This document shows positions 47,761 through 60,991 of a stretch of 64,000 nucleotides of DNA, piece by piece (position 1 is the first letter of the stretch; each line of letters opens with the position of its first letter). Source of the stretch: Misgurnus anguillicaudatus (Eukaryota; Chordata; Actinopteri; Cypriniformes; Cobitidae); the NCBI RefSeq assembly GCF_027580225.2, contig NC_073360.2:10780501-10844500 (forward strand), written 5' to 3'. The position numbers were made by a program, and so were the translations under genes. The notes beneath the pieces are model-generated. The model saw only the letters and a list, made by a program, of their open reading frames with translations. It was not told the DNA's origin and searched no databases.

Positions 47761-47957
47761 GCTTTAGAGAGACATGCAGTCTTTTAAAGTCAGTTGCTAT
47801 ATTAGCATTTAGCTTTAGCACCACAAGGCTTGTAAATACTGTGTGTGGCTTTGTGCATGGAGGTTTTAATGTATATTCATTTGTGTCTAGAGTGGTCGAT
47901 GGTCCAGCTCACATTAAATACAATGTGTATGTCCGGTAGTTCGATTGATGGAAAATG

Positions 47958-48045
47958 TATTGTTGTTGTGGGTTTGATTTCCAGGGAATGCACATACTGA
48001 TAAAAATATGGACTGTAAGACACTTTCGTAAAATGTAAATGTATG
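47958..48045 (+). mobile_element. Probable SINE fragment
   Basis: GTGGGTTTGATTTCCAGGGA resembles a decayed tRNA B box, followed by ATGCACATACTGATAAAAAT and CACTTTCGTAAAATGTAAAT, similar in layout to the SINE tail at 33890-33997. Strongly diverged. Confidence 0.35.
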
Positions 48046-48204
48046 CTAAAATAGTGGTTCTCGATTGTTCAGTAGCAAAGGTTAGTTCCAATAAGGTTAA
48101 AGACAGTGGAGAAAAAACAAGTCCACTGTAAATGCATGATAAAATTCAACTAACTATATAGTTAGCATAGTTATCAACCTTAAAGTTAGCTTTATCAACT
48201 ATTA

Positions 48205-48582
48205 AGGGGGACATTTCACAAGGCTTTTTAAGATGTCAAATAAGTCTTTGGTGTCCCCAGAGTACGTATGTGAAGTTTTAGCTCAAAATATCGCATAGAT
48301 AATTTATTATAAAATGTTAAAATTGCCACTTTGTAGGTGTGAGGAAAAATGTGTCGGTTTTGGGTGTGTCCTTTAACATGCAAATGAGCTGATCCCCTTC
48401 TGACATCACAAGGGATGCCAAATTTCAATGACCTGTTTTTCCACATGCTTGCAGAGAATGGTTTACCAAAACTAAGTTAGTGGGTTGATCTTTTTACATT
48501 TTCTAGGTTGAGACAAGCACTGGGGAACCGATTATAGCACTTAAACATGGAAAAAGTCAGATTTTCATGATATGTCCCTTTA
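48205..48582. mobile_element. Dispersed ~380-bp element with GGGACATATCATGAAAATC end (copy 2)
   Basis: It matches 9271-9660 in order and in the same orientation, ending GATTTTCATGATATGTCCC. It lacks the ~60-base segment of copy 1 but has a duplicated-looking GGTTGATCTTTTTACATTTT insertion near 48483. No coding capacity. Confidence 0.7.
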
Positions 48583-49659
48583 AATGGGAAGAAACAATGC
48601 TTGCATCTTTTGTTGTGGATTATGTAGGCTGTTGGTCCATTTAAGCACTTATGTATTTTAGTGCAAATGTGTCACTTGAGCCCTTTTCACACAGAGATTA
48701 TGGAAAATATATGGAAAATGTTTTGTCCGGGATCGTTTGGTTTTGGTTCATTCAAACTGCCAATGATTTTCAGGAATCTGTGCGTGCATTCAAACAGTTG
48801 TATAAAGATCCCATAAAGATACATGACGTATTTAAAGTCCTGCACCTGCTAGGTTTTTTAGCAGCATCTGAAGTTTGCTTCTAATTCGTGATCTCTATTT
48901 TGGAAAACCACGAGCGTGCATTTTTTGTTTATGACATTATAAGGAGCGTGTGGTCGTACGAATTAATACATATTAGCCACCTCATAAAATACATCCAAGG
49001 CAATATCATAGCAATTTGTAAGAACTTGACGCACACTTATGCTTGTACAAATCTATTTAAAGACAATAAAATAAAATAAAAAAATTGGGGGCTTGTGTAA
49101 ACAGTGAAGACCCACTTTGCTAAAGTATGCTTTAAAGGCAATGTGTAGGATTTCACTGCTAGAGGGTGCACTTTCAAAATAATAACAAAGGCGAAGCTTA
49201 ATGACGTTATGAAGGATAGTAAAATTAATGGAGATGTTGTTTTCACCATTCAGAGAGGTGTGGAAGGAAGTCGCTAATCATGTGATGACATAGACCATTT
49301 TACAGCGCACGTGATCAAACAGCCTGCTAACGTCTTCTATCCACTCCACTATAGTACACGGATCTGGAGCTGTGTTGAAAAAGTTGATAAGTCAACTTTT
49401 TGAAATTACTTTGTCTGTGTTGCTTCACTGCTGATTCTTACCATACTTCTGTTGCCAAAATGCGCACACATACGCTGCCACGTCATCATTGTGTACGAAC
49501 AGTAAAAGGGTTTATAGGGTATTATATAATGAATCCGCATTTGTCCACCCATGTTGTCAAAGTTTCTAAAAGTGGATATCTAAGGATAGTGTGAATATTA
49601 CTTCATTGATAGGCGACAATGACAAACGACGAGCGTTATACTGGATTTACTAAATCCTT

Positions 49660-51040
49660 TTATCAATCTACAGGGAGTACTTTAGTATATTATTAGGCCG
49701 ACCCTTGATGCGTAGAGGGGCCATGGGTAAGGGTACATGCCATCTCCACACAGTCCACCCCAGGCTAGCAACATGCAGCACAAATGAGCTGCTTACATTT
49801 TCAGGATTGGCTCGATCCTTCCTCCAAAAGTTAACTTTCAGTCTTTCATTAGTCTTTAAGAGGATTGGGATGGATTGCTTGATTATTTTTGATTATTCTG
49901 TGTGTTGGTTAGACAGTAAAGACGCTAAATGCTTGTTATTAGCATTGTTGTGAATGAAGTCTGACATGAGTTAGATCTGGCAGCACATGACAGAGATTCT
50001 ACTGGAGTAATGCATGTTTTAAACTGATTAACATGAACTGGACCCTTTGATGCCGGAGCTTGGATAGAGACTTACGCAAAGGAGGCGTGAAGACGATTAG
50101 TAGAAAGTTTTCAGAGACGAAAGCACTCGCACGTGCCAGTGAGGGCCGTTAGGACGTTTGAGATGAGCTCGGAGATTATTGCTAACAAAAAACGTTGGGG
50201 AGATGTGAATCTGCCCTCCGTATTGCAGAGCAAAGAGAGTCCCAGGGATGTTTGAATGGGCTATCTTGAAGAGGATTTGGCAGTGTCATCCCTTGTCATG
50301 TTATGCGAGCTGAGTGTAAACATCAATAGCAGACAGGCAAAGATCAGACAGATCCAGATTTCGGTCTTAAGTCCTGATAGCTAAGACTGTGAAGGCTTTA
50401 TCAACATAAGACATTGCAGCTTTGTAGAGCTCAGTCTGCAAGTGGTTGGGTTGAGAATTTTATAGGACGTCTCTATCATTACGAATTCAACTTGTAGTCG
50501 TTTGTTGTTTCATTGTTAGGATTAGCAAACTGTGTTTAATGTAATGTAAAACTCATTTGCTTAAATGGAGTGGGAGCGGGTCACCTCATTTTCGCAACAA
50601 TATTGAGATGACACGCCTAGCCAAATACTATTTACTTTCTTCGGGTAACCACTAAAAATCAATTTTGCGTAAACACTTGACAAAAAACATGCTTAATGCT
50701 AACGTTATAAAAAAAATGTAACTATATAAGATTGTGTAGAATCCTGAAGTAGACCCGTATTCAGGCCTTATTGGCTGAAGCGTCTCAATAACTGCAGCTG
50801 TGAAACCTAAACAACAGTTGTCAAATTTGCGTCCTAGATGGAGGGAAATCTATCGCCATTCAGGGTTCTTTTGATTTCGGTCTCCAGGCTTCAATCTGTT
50901 CCCTCGTGTCGCGTGCCGCCCGGCAAGCGGGGAGAACAGATGGCGCCTTTCAGCAAGGCGGAGAACCGCGGAGAGGAGTCTCTATCGCTCTGAGGAAGTA
51001 TAAAGGAGAGGGACATGAGAGAACATGAACTGGGAAGGTG
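49660..51040. other. Unique intronic stretch without recognisable repeats
   Basis: Bases 49660-51040 hold no inverted-repeat ends or duplicates of other window sequence. The patch 50870-51010 is GC-richer (CCCTCGTGTCGCGTGCCGCC). No protein-like frame. It is a lower-priority candidate for conserved non-coding sequence. Confidence 0.2.
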
Positions 51041-51050
51041 AGCAGAAGAC

Positions 51051-51250
51051 TAGGGCTGTGTCCGAAACCACTCCCTATTTCCTATGTAGTGCACTATATT
51101 TGGCGCCCGCCATTTTGTAGTGGTGTCCAAAACATACATTCGTTCACTACTTTTTACCCACAATGCACTCTGAGTTTGAGGGTACATTTGATGTACAAAT
51201 CGCTTATTCACCATTTCCCATGTTACAACTTGAGATGAATGCATAACTGG
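51051..51250. mobile_element. Probable MITE beginning AGGGCTGTGTCCGAAACC
   Basis: AGGGCTGTGTCCGAAACCAC followed by TCCCTATTTCC and TAGTGCACTATATTTGG is a sequence style I associate with dispersed cyprinid repeats. A matching right end was not found, so the boundary is approximate. Confidence 0.4.
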
Positions 51251-53179
51251 AACACTGATCAGTGAACCGAAATCAGCTGAAGGATACGGAGGGATTTAAA
51301 CACGCAACTTTGCATGGTAAAATTGGCATGTAACATGATTATTTGCACTACAGATATGAATAATGCCACAGTTGGGTTGACTCCTTTGACTTTTTTGACT
51401 TTGGAAATGACACATCAACACAATGTCAAATGTCCATAACCTCCATTATAAGGGGTGAAAAGAGCACTCGCATTTTTACTAAAATAAGTAAAAATCTAGT
51501 ACTGTATGTTCCTGCTCATTGTCTGGTTTTCAAGTACATTTTCAAGAGCATTTATTCAGATTTGAATAATGAACCTCAAAACTAGGTTAGAAGAACACAT
51601 TGTTCAGCTAACTATAGTCCTATTCTATGAAAATGGGATGGCTATTGTTTTTTAATAATTGCTTACTATTTTTATTTGGGGACAACATTCCAAAGCAGAA
51701 AAAAGGATGAGAGTTATTCAACTTTATATAATATTGATGAACTCTTTCGCCTGACATTTCAGTCATGCCTAATTGCTCATTTTTATTGTGTCCTTTTAAA
51801 GACAAGAAAGTCCTGGAGTGCAAGTTGAAATGTGTTTGGGTCAGTCATAAATGGAGGCATTTGTCATCTCTGTGGTCGTTAAATGCTGTTTTATTGCGCA
51901 AGAATATCATTTCCATTAATGTGTTGTCAATGAAAGAAAACATTTGTGTGGGTTTACAATATGTCCTCGTCTTTCACGCATTATGCCACTGCTCGAATGT
52001 TAGCGCAATGATTTTGTCTCGCTAGATAGCTTCGTCCAGAAAACCGTATTTTGAGTTGTCCAATGGCGAATCTGCCTTCCGCTCATTTTGTGGTTTCTTG
52101 TGTTTATGATTCTTTGACATGTGAATATGATAATGATGTTCACTCTTCAACTCCTGCCAAAAAGTTTTTTGGCTGGATGCTTTTGAAGTTCCGGCCAATG
52201 AATCATCAGTGAATGAATCATCAGTGCATGAATGCTAAACGTCAGGAGACAATAACTTTCCCGTTGTGCGAATGTGTTATTTTGCTACCCGTTTATGATC
52301 AAACTTGAAGGAACTCCAAGGTCACAGTAGGTAATCACGTAATGATTGACGGCAAGCACAGTGTGTTTCAACAGATGAACACGACTTAATACAATCTAGT
52401 GTGAGAGATGTTCTTGTAACCCGACAGCTATTGTATCGCTTTCATGACTTGACCAGATGCAATGATGGGCGCTTTTAAGTCACCACTGCGACAATTGGCG
52501 AACCAAAATCTTTTGTCAATTGCACATTTTATTTTTACTTTTAGAGAAATTTTTGCTTGATGTTTTTATAACACTAACATAAGGGTTTGTCTAAAGGGTG
52601 GGGCTGGGACAAAATAAATATTGACTTGACTTTAGAAGGTGGGCAAGGGGAATTGGCAATGACTGTTTGTTTGAAAGTATTATTCTTCTAAAACGAACAA
52701 AAAACATTGGTATTTATGCTATGTTTGGGGCTTAGCTATTTATCCAGCGGATGTGAAAATGTTTTAGCATCATTAATCTATTTTCTCAAATTACACTTAA
52801 TGAAAGTTTCTGACTAATCTTACGGTCAGTGTTTAGTTCTCTGACGTTCAGTCAGGATTTTAGATCACTGGGCTTATTAACAAAAGCTTTAGATGTACAG
52901 TACTATGAAGTACTATGAATACACCATTGTACATGAAAATGGATCATTTTCTATAATGGTACTTATAAAGGTAACATGGTATCATCCAGGTACCATTTTT
53001 ACGTAAGGGCTATAACTTTTTACCACTTCACTTGGTAAAGCTTTCATTTTGTAAATCAGAAGAGGTCTTATTATGTTGGAGTCTGGTAGTCTGGGGTAAC
53101 TTATTGCTCTTTAATTCTCCAATCTGCTGCCAAGCTTTTCAAGCCTTCGGTTTTGGGCCCATAATAGGTATTTTCAAGA

Positions 53180-53928
53180 CCATAGACTGTAAAAAAATGG
53201 ACGACGCCTGTTCGCTCTCTTTCATTGGTGAAAAGTGAAGCCGACAGTGTCCCAATACGGTGCTGACATCTTGGGTCTTGAGTCCTGCGCAGTAGTGAGC
53301 AGTAAGTAAAGCCGCGAAATCAAGGCCCCGCCCTCGCAGAATGCGCATATCATAGCTGTCAATCATAGCAATTTATAGCATTAAATAACTGACTAAAACA
53401 AACTTATTTTAAAAACAAACACTTGTATTTACATAAGATTGATAAAAACTACAGGAAATTACAGAAACCAGCTTCAGAAAAAAGAATAAATTGTTTAGTT
53501 GTCTCAAGTCCCATTGAATAATACAGGGGAAGGCGGGGTTTATGACCTATACTGGGACCAGTCACTGGGGAGCGTTTGAGATGTTTGGCTTCACTTTTCA
53601 GCGCTTGTGCGGTACGCTTGGTCAAGACGTCTCGCACCTTAAGACAAAAGAAAGTCCTTTAGATGATTGCAAGACAAAGAAATATGTAGAAAGTATTATA
53701 TGAAGAGTTATAGGTTTATGACCTATACTGGGACCAGTATAGGTCATATGTATAGGTTTATGACCTATAGTGGGACCAGTCACTGGGGAGCGATCAAGAC
53801 ATTTTGGCTTCACTTTTCAGCGCTTGTGCGGTACGCTTGGTCAAGACGTCTCGCACCTTAAGACAAAAGAAAGTCCTTTAGATGATTGCAAGACAAAGAA
53901 ATATGTAGAAAGTATTATATGAAGAGTT
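53180..53928. mobile_element. ACAGTCTATG/GTGAAGCC family element with a ~219-bp tandem duplication
   Basis: It starts CCATAGACTGTAAAAAAATG and matches the element at 57594-58107 in order (GGACGACGCCTGTTCGCTCT, CCGACAGTGT, TGACATCTTGGGTCTTGAGT, GCCGCGAAATCAAG, GTTTATGACCTATACTGGGA). The right part occurs twice: 53538-53709 and 53756-53928, sharing CGCTTGTGCGGTACGCTTGG and GTCAAGACGTCTCGCACCTT almost unchanged. A small extra palindrome (ACTGGGACCAGTATAGGTCA) lies between the copies. Confidence 0.65.
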
Positions 53929-54051
53929 TTGTTGCAAAACAAGATAACTCCGTTTTTAACATTTTTGTCAAAACATGTTTATTATTATGTTATCATGTTA
54001 TTATTTTGTTTTATGGTGCTACTATTTTTTAAGTTATGAAGGTTTAAATTA

Positions 54052-54402
54052 GTGCTGGGCAAAGATTAATCGCGATTAATCGCATACAAAATAAAAGTGA
54101 TTTTTTGCATAATATATGTGCGTGTACTGTGTCTTATTATTGTGTATATTTAACCACACACATTCATATATTCATTTCAGAATTGTTTTACTTATATATA
54201 ATTTTATAAATTTATTTTTAATATAGAATATATAAAAATATAAATAAATATATAAAAACATGTAAATGTTTCTTAAATACATACATGAATGTGTGTGTAT
54301 TTATTTATACATAATAATTACACACAGCACATACTCATATATTATGCCAAAAATCACTTTTATTTTGTATGCGATTAATCGCGATTAATCTTTGCCCAGC
54401 AC
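54052..54402. mobile_element. TA-flanked MITE with GTGCTGGGCAAAG ends (copy 2)
   Basis: TA at 54050-54051 and 54403-54404, with perfect GTGCTGGGCAAAGATTAATC inverted ends. It is colinear with 39168-39520 throughout and only slightly diverged, implying fairly recent amplification of the family. Confidence 0.85.
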
Positions 54403-54979
54403 TAGTTTAAATCAAAACAAACCAACTGAAGTTGAATTTATATTAAATAGAATGCACAACCAAAAAATTTGATTTCTGAAAAATATATAAAAAAAAGGGT
54501 TGCAAACTAAACTCTTCACATGTTTATCATGAGTTTTTATTTGGTTCTGTGGTAATGCCATGGTACAAACAGGGTAATCACTCAGTATCATGATAACAGT
54601 ACAATATGTTTTTTAACCAGATTTAAGAAGTGTTTTTCTTTTTTCTGATAAGTAGGCTCGCAATAAAATTGCAAGCTAGATCATCACTTACCTATTTACG
54701 TGGTACATCATGGTACTACTACACTAAAAAGTACATGTCCGAAAAGTTCTGGTTTAATAAATGTTTTCTTCTTATAAAATTTTACAAACCCTCTGAGAAC
54801 GGAAAGCACATTTGAGCTTGAAAGGAGCTGCAGGAAGCCTTGCTTAATATTTGATGCGTGAACATGCTCTTCTGGTCTTTCTGCACACTAAGCACAGCAC
54901 TGTCGTAAAACCAAACTACCCTATGGTCTCGTATACTGCAACCATTTTATGGATATAAGATCTGTGGTACTAACTCATT

Positions 54980-55800
54980 TCCTGCCATTTCAGCCTTCAA
55001 TTCACCATCAGCAGCTGTGCTCTTGTGCTGAGGGCAATCGATGCCCCTTCATCTGCACTGCGATTTTTGTTGTTGTTGTTCGCTTACGAATGAATGTACA
55101 TTAAATCCTGTTGATTGTTGTAGGATAATCTAGTTTCATTTTAGTCTCGTTGTGTAGCTAATGTTGCTTGCGCATGTTTGCGGCATCCTAATCGTCTGCT
55201 TCGTTTGGTGGAAGAAGCTGCGTAATGGTATAAACTGCTTACCCATATTGCAGTCTTACTGATTTTAATGACATCATTTACAAAGCTCTTAGGAAGAGAG
55301 AATTAACCAAACTGAAGGCCTTGACGAGTAAAGCATCTTCATTTACGTGCGTTCGCTTTAGAACGCCAAGTGTGTTTAAAGATGGCCTCAAGGCCAGGGC
55401 TCTGTAATTTAAACGTCGGGTCTGTGCAAAAGAGAAAGCTTCCCCTGCTGTTTGTACCAATTGCCCTCGCAATTGGCTCTCTGTTCAGCCCGCTTTCTCG
55501 GGAAATGGGAAGGTACAATGGGTTGCCACGGCGACGGCTGAAACTCTGCCTACCTGCGAATCCGAGCCTGCCGTCGGTTCACCCGCTCATTTAATTAGAT
55601 GACTTCTGAGTAGAAAAGGGTCTCTGTTCGCGTGGGTGGCCCGCTGCGTCCAGGGCCCGAGACCGCGGCGGTCATCGGCCAGGCTTGAAGGGCAGGCCAC
55701 GGGGGGAAAGTCTGTCAGGAACTGAAGAAAGAGCAAACAAGCTAAGAGAGAACTCTGACTTAAGTTCTTCCCTGCCAGAAGCAAACGGGAGTGCATGACT
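54980..55800. other. Unique, GC-richer intronic block (candidate conserved non-coding element)
   Basis: The segment, especially 55360-55720, is clearly GC-richer than the rest of intron 2, lacks inverted-repeat ends and does not recur in the window. It contains symmetrical motifs such as CCTCAAGGCCAGGGC and TTGCCCTCGCAATTGG. The frames through it do not look like protein. It is a candidate enhancer by exclusion only. Confidence 0.25.
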
Positions 55801-57593
55801 TAGAAAGTCTGTACGAGGGAGCTGCTTTGATTCGTGGTGACTTAAAAATGACACACTTTACTGTGTCTTTGCAAAGCATGTAAACGCCGTGACTGAATGT
55901 TCTGCTTGTTTGAGCCATCTGACTTTTGACTCCACCACTTATATAAGTTTGGAGCAGGGTTACAGTAGCACGCAAGGGGGCAGGGCAAAGGGGTTGGAGG
56001 ATTGTTGGGAAAAACTAATTTGTACATAATTGTTAGTGTTACTGTTATCTATGTTGCTTATAATTAGGGTAAAGGATTTGAACAAACCCTTAAGCTTTGT
56101 TTATACTCGCGCTTTGGTCCGCAACGCAAGCCTCCGTGGATCACACGCGCGGCTCACCAAATGAACGAGGCGTTTATAGTTGATGCGCTCGCTGTTTCAC
56201 AATTTTTTTGAACCGCCAGGGGGCGACGCGAGCAATGAAGTCAAAAACAAACACAAAGAAGAGAATCGAAGTCGTCGTCCGCTGGAACAACCCTGGTGCC
56301 CTGGTGACCATCCATGTTTATTTTCTGTTAAGACACAAACAGAAAATATTTACACAAACAATTCAGAACAAAATGGCTTCTTCTGGTAAAAGCCATTCAG
56401 TGTGACCTCTCTTGGTACTAAACACCTCTTGGACCCTTTTGAGGATACTGAATTCCTGTAGTCATTAGATTTAAGTGAACCTTCTATTATTCGAGTGAAA
56501 TGCGAGATCATGTTAATTACTTAATACACTTAAATACACTTTTTCTTTTTAATATATACAGCATACGAATTTCTTGTTTTATAATAAAGAGCCTGAGAAA
56601 TAATTATACATGATCACTATACCATTGCAAAAACAACAAATCTAATGATGCCATTATGGTGGCCAATGACTTGCACTGTACTGTAAACAATATTCTGATA
56701 GTGCAGATGGGAGCTTAAAAATTACACACTTCTACATTTAAATCCCCATTCTCAGACTAGACTCATTTCCAGTGCTTGTGGAAGTTGGAGAAATGAGAAT
56801 AAATTACACAAGGTAGAATTAATTAAACGCAGAGCTGCCTTCATCTGTAAGACAAATGCTTCATCTTCTCCGCATGCAAGAATGCAGAATCTGCTCGGGC
56901 TCCTCTGTGACTTTCAGCACTTCTAACAGACCTTAATATGTAGTTCTCTGTCAGAGAAGAAATGATTAATAGGAAATTAAAGTCTTGGCTGTAGGTTAAA
57001 GTTAGGTGAAGAAAGTAAATCTTCACATCCTCTGCGCAGTGAATTTCCATTCATGCATGTTGTGAGATTAAGTTAAGTTTTGTTTAACCTTTAACATAAA
57101 CTTTCTGTACAGTTTTTGTAAAATTATTTCGTCTTCTTTCTTAAAACATTGCTATGCATTATCCAGACCACCGTCATATGCATTGTCCTAGGTAAAAATA
57201 AAGCATTTGTCTATAATGTCTTGACTCGTTCCACTAGATAAGATCCATAGAAAATATTTTTGATTGACAGTTTATATTTTATTAGGCCTTCATTCGTAGC
57301 TTCTGTAACTCATGTCTGTGCTACTAGCTTTCCAAAAATGCAATGTCAAAAATAATTGGCTGTGTCTAAGTGGCATATTTTGTTCCCATGAAGGCCACTG
57401 TGAAAAGAGATGATACTCATAGGGTCACTCCAAATGAAGTACAATCTCCTCTTCACAAAGGGATTTCAACAAGGCTATAAGTAAATATACAAGTCATTTT
57501 TAGGAAGTTGTCCGATCTGCTCTTTTTGATGCCCAAAGAACCCTTAATTGGACAAAGGCATTTGTGATTGGCATCGACTGCGAAAGGATGGAA

Positions 57594-58107
57594 CCATAGG
57601 CTGTAAAAAAAGAAGGACGACGCCTGTTCGCTCTCTTCCATTGGTGAGAAAGTGAAGCCGACAGTGTTCCGATACGGCCCTGACATCTTGGGTCTTGAGT
57701 CTGTGCAGTAACGATTTCGGGACCAGTCCTGTCCAGTAGTGAGCAGGAAATAAAGCCGCGAAATCAAGACCCCGCCCTCGCTCTCGCAGAATGCGCATTA
57801 CACACGATATCACAGCTGTTAATCATGACGTGACACCACCGTTTTTATATCATTAAATAACTAACTAAACACCAACTTATTTTAAAAACAAACATTTGAA
57901 TTTACATAAGCGTGATAAAAACTAAATGACAGAAACCAGCTTCGGGAAAAAGATAATTGAAGTGTAATAAAAAATTTTAGTTGGTCTCAAGTCCCATTGA
58001 ATAACATGGGGGAGGCGGGTTTATGACCTATACTGGGACCAGTTACTGGGGGGCGATCGATACGTTTTGGCTTCACTTTTCAGGGCTTGTGCGGCACGCT
58101 TGGATGG
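57594..58107. mobile_element. ACAGTCTATG/GTGAAGCC family element (single-copy right end)
   Basis: It starts CCATAGGCTGTAAAAAAAGA and is colinear with 53180-53928 but without the tandem duplication, ending near TTGTGCGGCACGCTTGG. It has an extra ACGATTTCGGGACCAGTCCT segment absent from the other copy. Several minus-strand frames over it are shadows of the repeat. Confidence 0.65.
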
Positions 58108-58373
58108 AACGCGATTAAAAAAAATCTTGAGCACCTGCCCCTCCAAATGTCTCTGCACCTCATTGATTCTGGATCATTTCATTTTTATGCTTATTTTTAG
58201 TGTTACCTTTGATTTTAAAAGATTATACCCTGTCAGTGGAAGGACTATCAGGTCTATTGGTGTATCAGTTTTATGCATTATGAAGATATAACATAATATA
58301 ACATAAATATATTTTAGTTGGGGACCTGTCTTAAATGCTGTTGTTATCAATGCAACATTTCAAATGTATATAT

Positions 58374-58712
58374 GTGACCCTGGACCACAAAATTAGTCTC
58401 AAGCAGAACAGGTATATTTGTATTAAATGCCAAGATCATTAGGATATTATGTAAAGGTCATGTTCCATGAAGATATTTTGTACATTTCTTACCATAAATA
58501 TATCAAAACATTATTTTTGTTAAGGATTTTATTTAGACAACTTTAAAGGTGATTTTTCTCAATATTTTAATTGTTTTGCACATACCGACTCCAGATTTTC
58601 AGTAACTCGCCCAAGAAATGATACATCAATAGAAATTTTATTTATTCAACTTTCAGATTATGTATAAAACTCAACCGTTATAACTTGTTTTGTTGTCCAG
58701 AGTCACAAATAA
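58374..58712. mobile_element. Inverted-repeat element with GTGACCCTGGACCACAAAA end
   Basis: GTGACCCTGGACCACAAAAT at the left pairs with TTTTGTTGTCCAGAGTCAC at the right. I recognise the left end as a very widespread fish repeat. The 340-base interior is AT-rich and non-coding. Confidence 0.7.
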
Positions 58713-59564
58713 GAGAAGGTAATAACTTGCACCCTTCACAGTACTCACAAAATTGCTTCACCTTTTGGAGAAAGTAGGACAATTCATAGGGGATTGATAG
58801 GATTGATTGACTTTCGAATGTAATTCATCCAGTAGGCTTATCTAACGTTCCAACTTTGCCATTGGTGAGGCACACAGGCAGTCCCGCCCCAAATATACAA
58901 CATTTGTAGAAATCTCCAGGGTTTTAAAAGGTGCCTGGTTGAGAAAGATTTCTTAGGACACTTGTTTTAGTTAACTCTATCAGGTTAAAGGACATTTGGT
59001 ATTCATAAAAAAGACTATTTAAGTAGCAATTATATAAAAATGTGTCCTTATTTTGGTCGTACCAACCCCCCTCATCCTTTGTGAGAGTTCTAAAACTTTG
59101 TTAATAGTCTCTATTGTCTTGTGTTGCGTTCCCAGCATGAGATCAAAGATTGAACAATGCATGATTCAGAGATTTACACTTCAGAGACTTTCATGCTTCA
59201 CCATGAAATCAGTGAAGTATTCATGTGGAACTGTGATATATAATGCAACACTGTCTAATTATAGTGATTCATTTTAACACTAACCCTAGTTTAGAGGTGC
59301 TGTTCTTTTGACGCAGCTTAGTTGGCAGAAATGAATACACGATATAAACATTTATCATTTGTAAATGATTGAAGGACGTGTTTTTTATGCTTAAATGCGT
59401 ACATTTTATGAGTATAAATATGCATGTAGTTCATTTGATGCAAAGAATAGACTGTATGCCAATGTTTATCATGTTGTTAAAAATGTTGAACTGCTCAATT
59501 TGAGCCTGACATTGCTTTGTAAGACTCGTCCAATTAGAATGTGATTGAAAACAAGCACAATCTT

Positions 59565-59760
59565 ACCATGGTTAAGATATTAACCATGGTTTTACTAAAG
59601 TTAAAACAAAAACATGAGTTAAACAATGGTAACTACATATACCAACACAAAAGCTGTGAATAAACCATGGTTACTATAGTAAAACAATGGTTTGACCAAC
59701 GCCAATCAATAGGCCAAAATACATGGTTACCACAAAAAAAAAACATGGCTAATTTTTATA
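59565..59760. repeat. Cluster of ACCATGGTTA motifs, probable MITE
   Basis: The motif ACCATGGTTA or TAACCATGG and near-variants occur repeatedly in both orientations (ACCATGGTTAAG, TTAACCATGGTTTTAC, AACAATGGTAACTA, AAACCATGGTTACTATAG, ACATGGTTACC). The palindromic layout suggests a small inverted-repeat element with unresolved ends. Confidence 0.5.
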
Positions 59761-60355
59761 ATTACACTGTAATATCAAACCATCAGGGGTTGTTTAAATG
59801 CATCATATGATCATTTCACTATTTAAGGAGTTTCGATGCAAAACCCTCTAAGTGCATCTGAGCATTTTTTATCAGGCTCTTATGTTTAGATTTAGTAATT
59901 TCTCTTTGAAAAGGTTGGCAATGAAAAAGTTATTCTTTAGCCTTATTTTTACGAATGTCACTTGAGTCATTTCATTGGTTTTTAACAAATTTGATTTATT
60001 TCGCTGCAAAACCAAAAGTGCATTTTTTTTTGTCAAAAACCTTTATTTCTAAAACAAAAACATCCGGTTCTTTGGACAATACACGGTAAATGTTTGCAAA
60101 ATTACTAAAGTTGCAACTAGAAACACTGCGAATAATAAAAGTGTTTAGGGGGCGCTGTGGTCCATGTGACTGCCACATACGGGTTGCATTCAGATCCAAA
60201 TACTCACAAGGTTGAATGTAACTTACCGTCAATTCACGCGCCATCATTCATCCAATTCATCTTCTGTGCACTTAGAGAACTTTGTTGAAAAATCAATGTG
60301 GCATTTGGCAGATTCTGTCAACAAAGCTGTCTTTCTGAATGACCGGAGGACGGGA

Positions 60356-60991
60356 TTAACTCTTTTCCCGCCAGCGTTTTTAAAAAAAAGTTGCCAGCCA
60401 GTGGCAGCATTTTTCATGATTTTCACAAAAGTTTAATGCCTTCTAGAAATTGTTATTCTTTAAATACAGTACAGGCCAAAAGTTTGGAAACACTTGACTA
60501 AAATATTAACTATGATCTTAAAAGTCATTTAAGCTGAAGATGTATGGTTAAATGCTTCAAATTACTTTTGTAGACAAAAATATACCTGTGCCAAACAGAT
60601 ACATTTTTGTAATTAGAAAACTTAAATTTTATTTTAAAATATATTTTTGAAATAGATGACTTACACTCAATATTGAAGAAAAAGCAGTCAACAAGAGCCC
60701 AGATTAAATATGAACTCTTTCTATACTCTTTAAAATGAATCCTAAATTGAAAATTTAAGAAGATTCTTTAAAATGAAAATTTAAAAATGACACGCATATG
60801 GTTCAACAATTTCTAGGCAAAGGGTGACTGCACTTCAAATTATAAAATTAAGGCGTTACTTCCGTGTTGTAAAAGTTGTGGACCTGGTGGATAATAGCAG
60901 TATTGCGGAAAGCCGGAAATTCTCGTCATTGGCAGGGAAGCGTTTCCTCTTAATTGACGAGGTAACTCATCAATGACGGGGGAAGAGTTAA
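60356..60991. mobile_element. piggyBac-like element flanked by TTAA (copy 3), with an internal insertion
   Basis: TTAA lies at 60356-60359 and 60988-60991 next to CTCTTTTCCCGCCA and a decayed CGGGGGAAGAG. The ends match copy 1 (10402-10767) in reverse orientation: AAAAGTTTAATGCCTTCTAG on the left and CCTGGTGGATAATAGCAGTA on the right. The middle, from TACAGTACAGGCCAAAAGTT at about 60465 to roughly 60840, is absent from copy 1 and starts like a Tc1-type terminus, so it is probably a second insertion. Confidence 0.65.
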
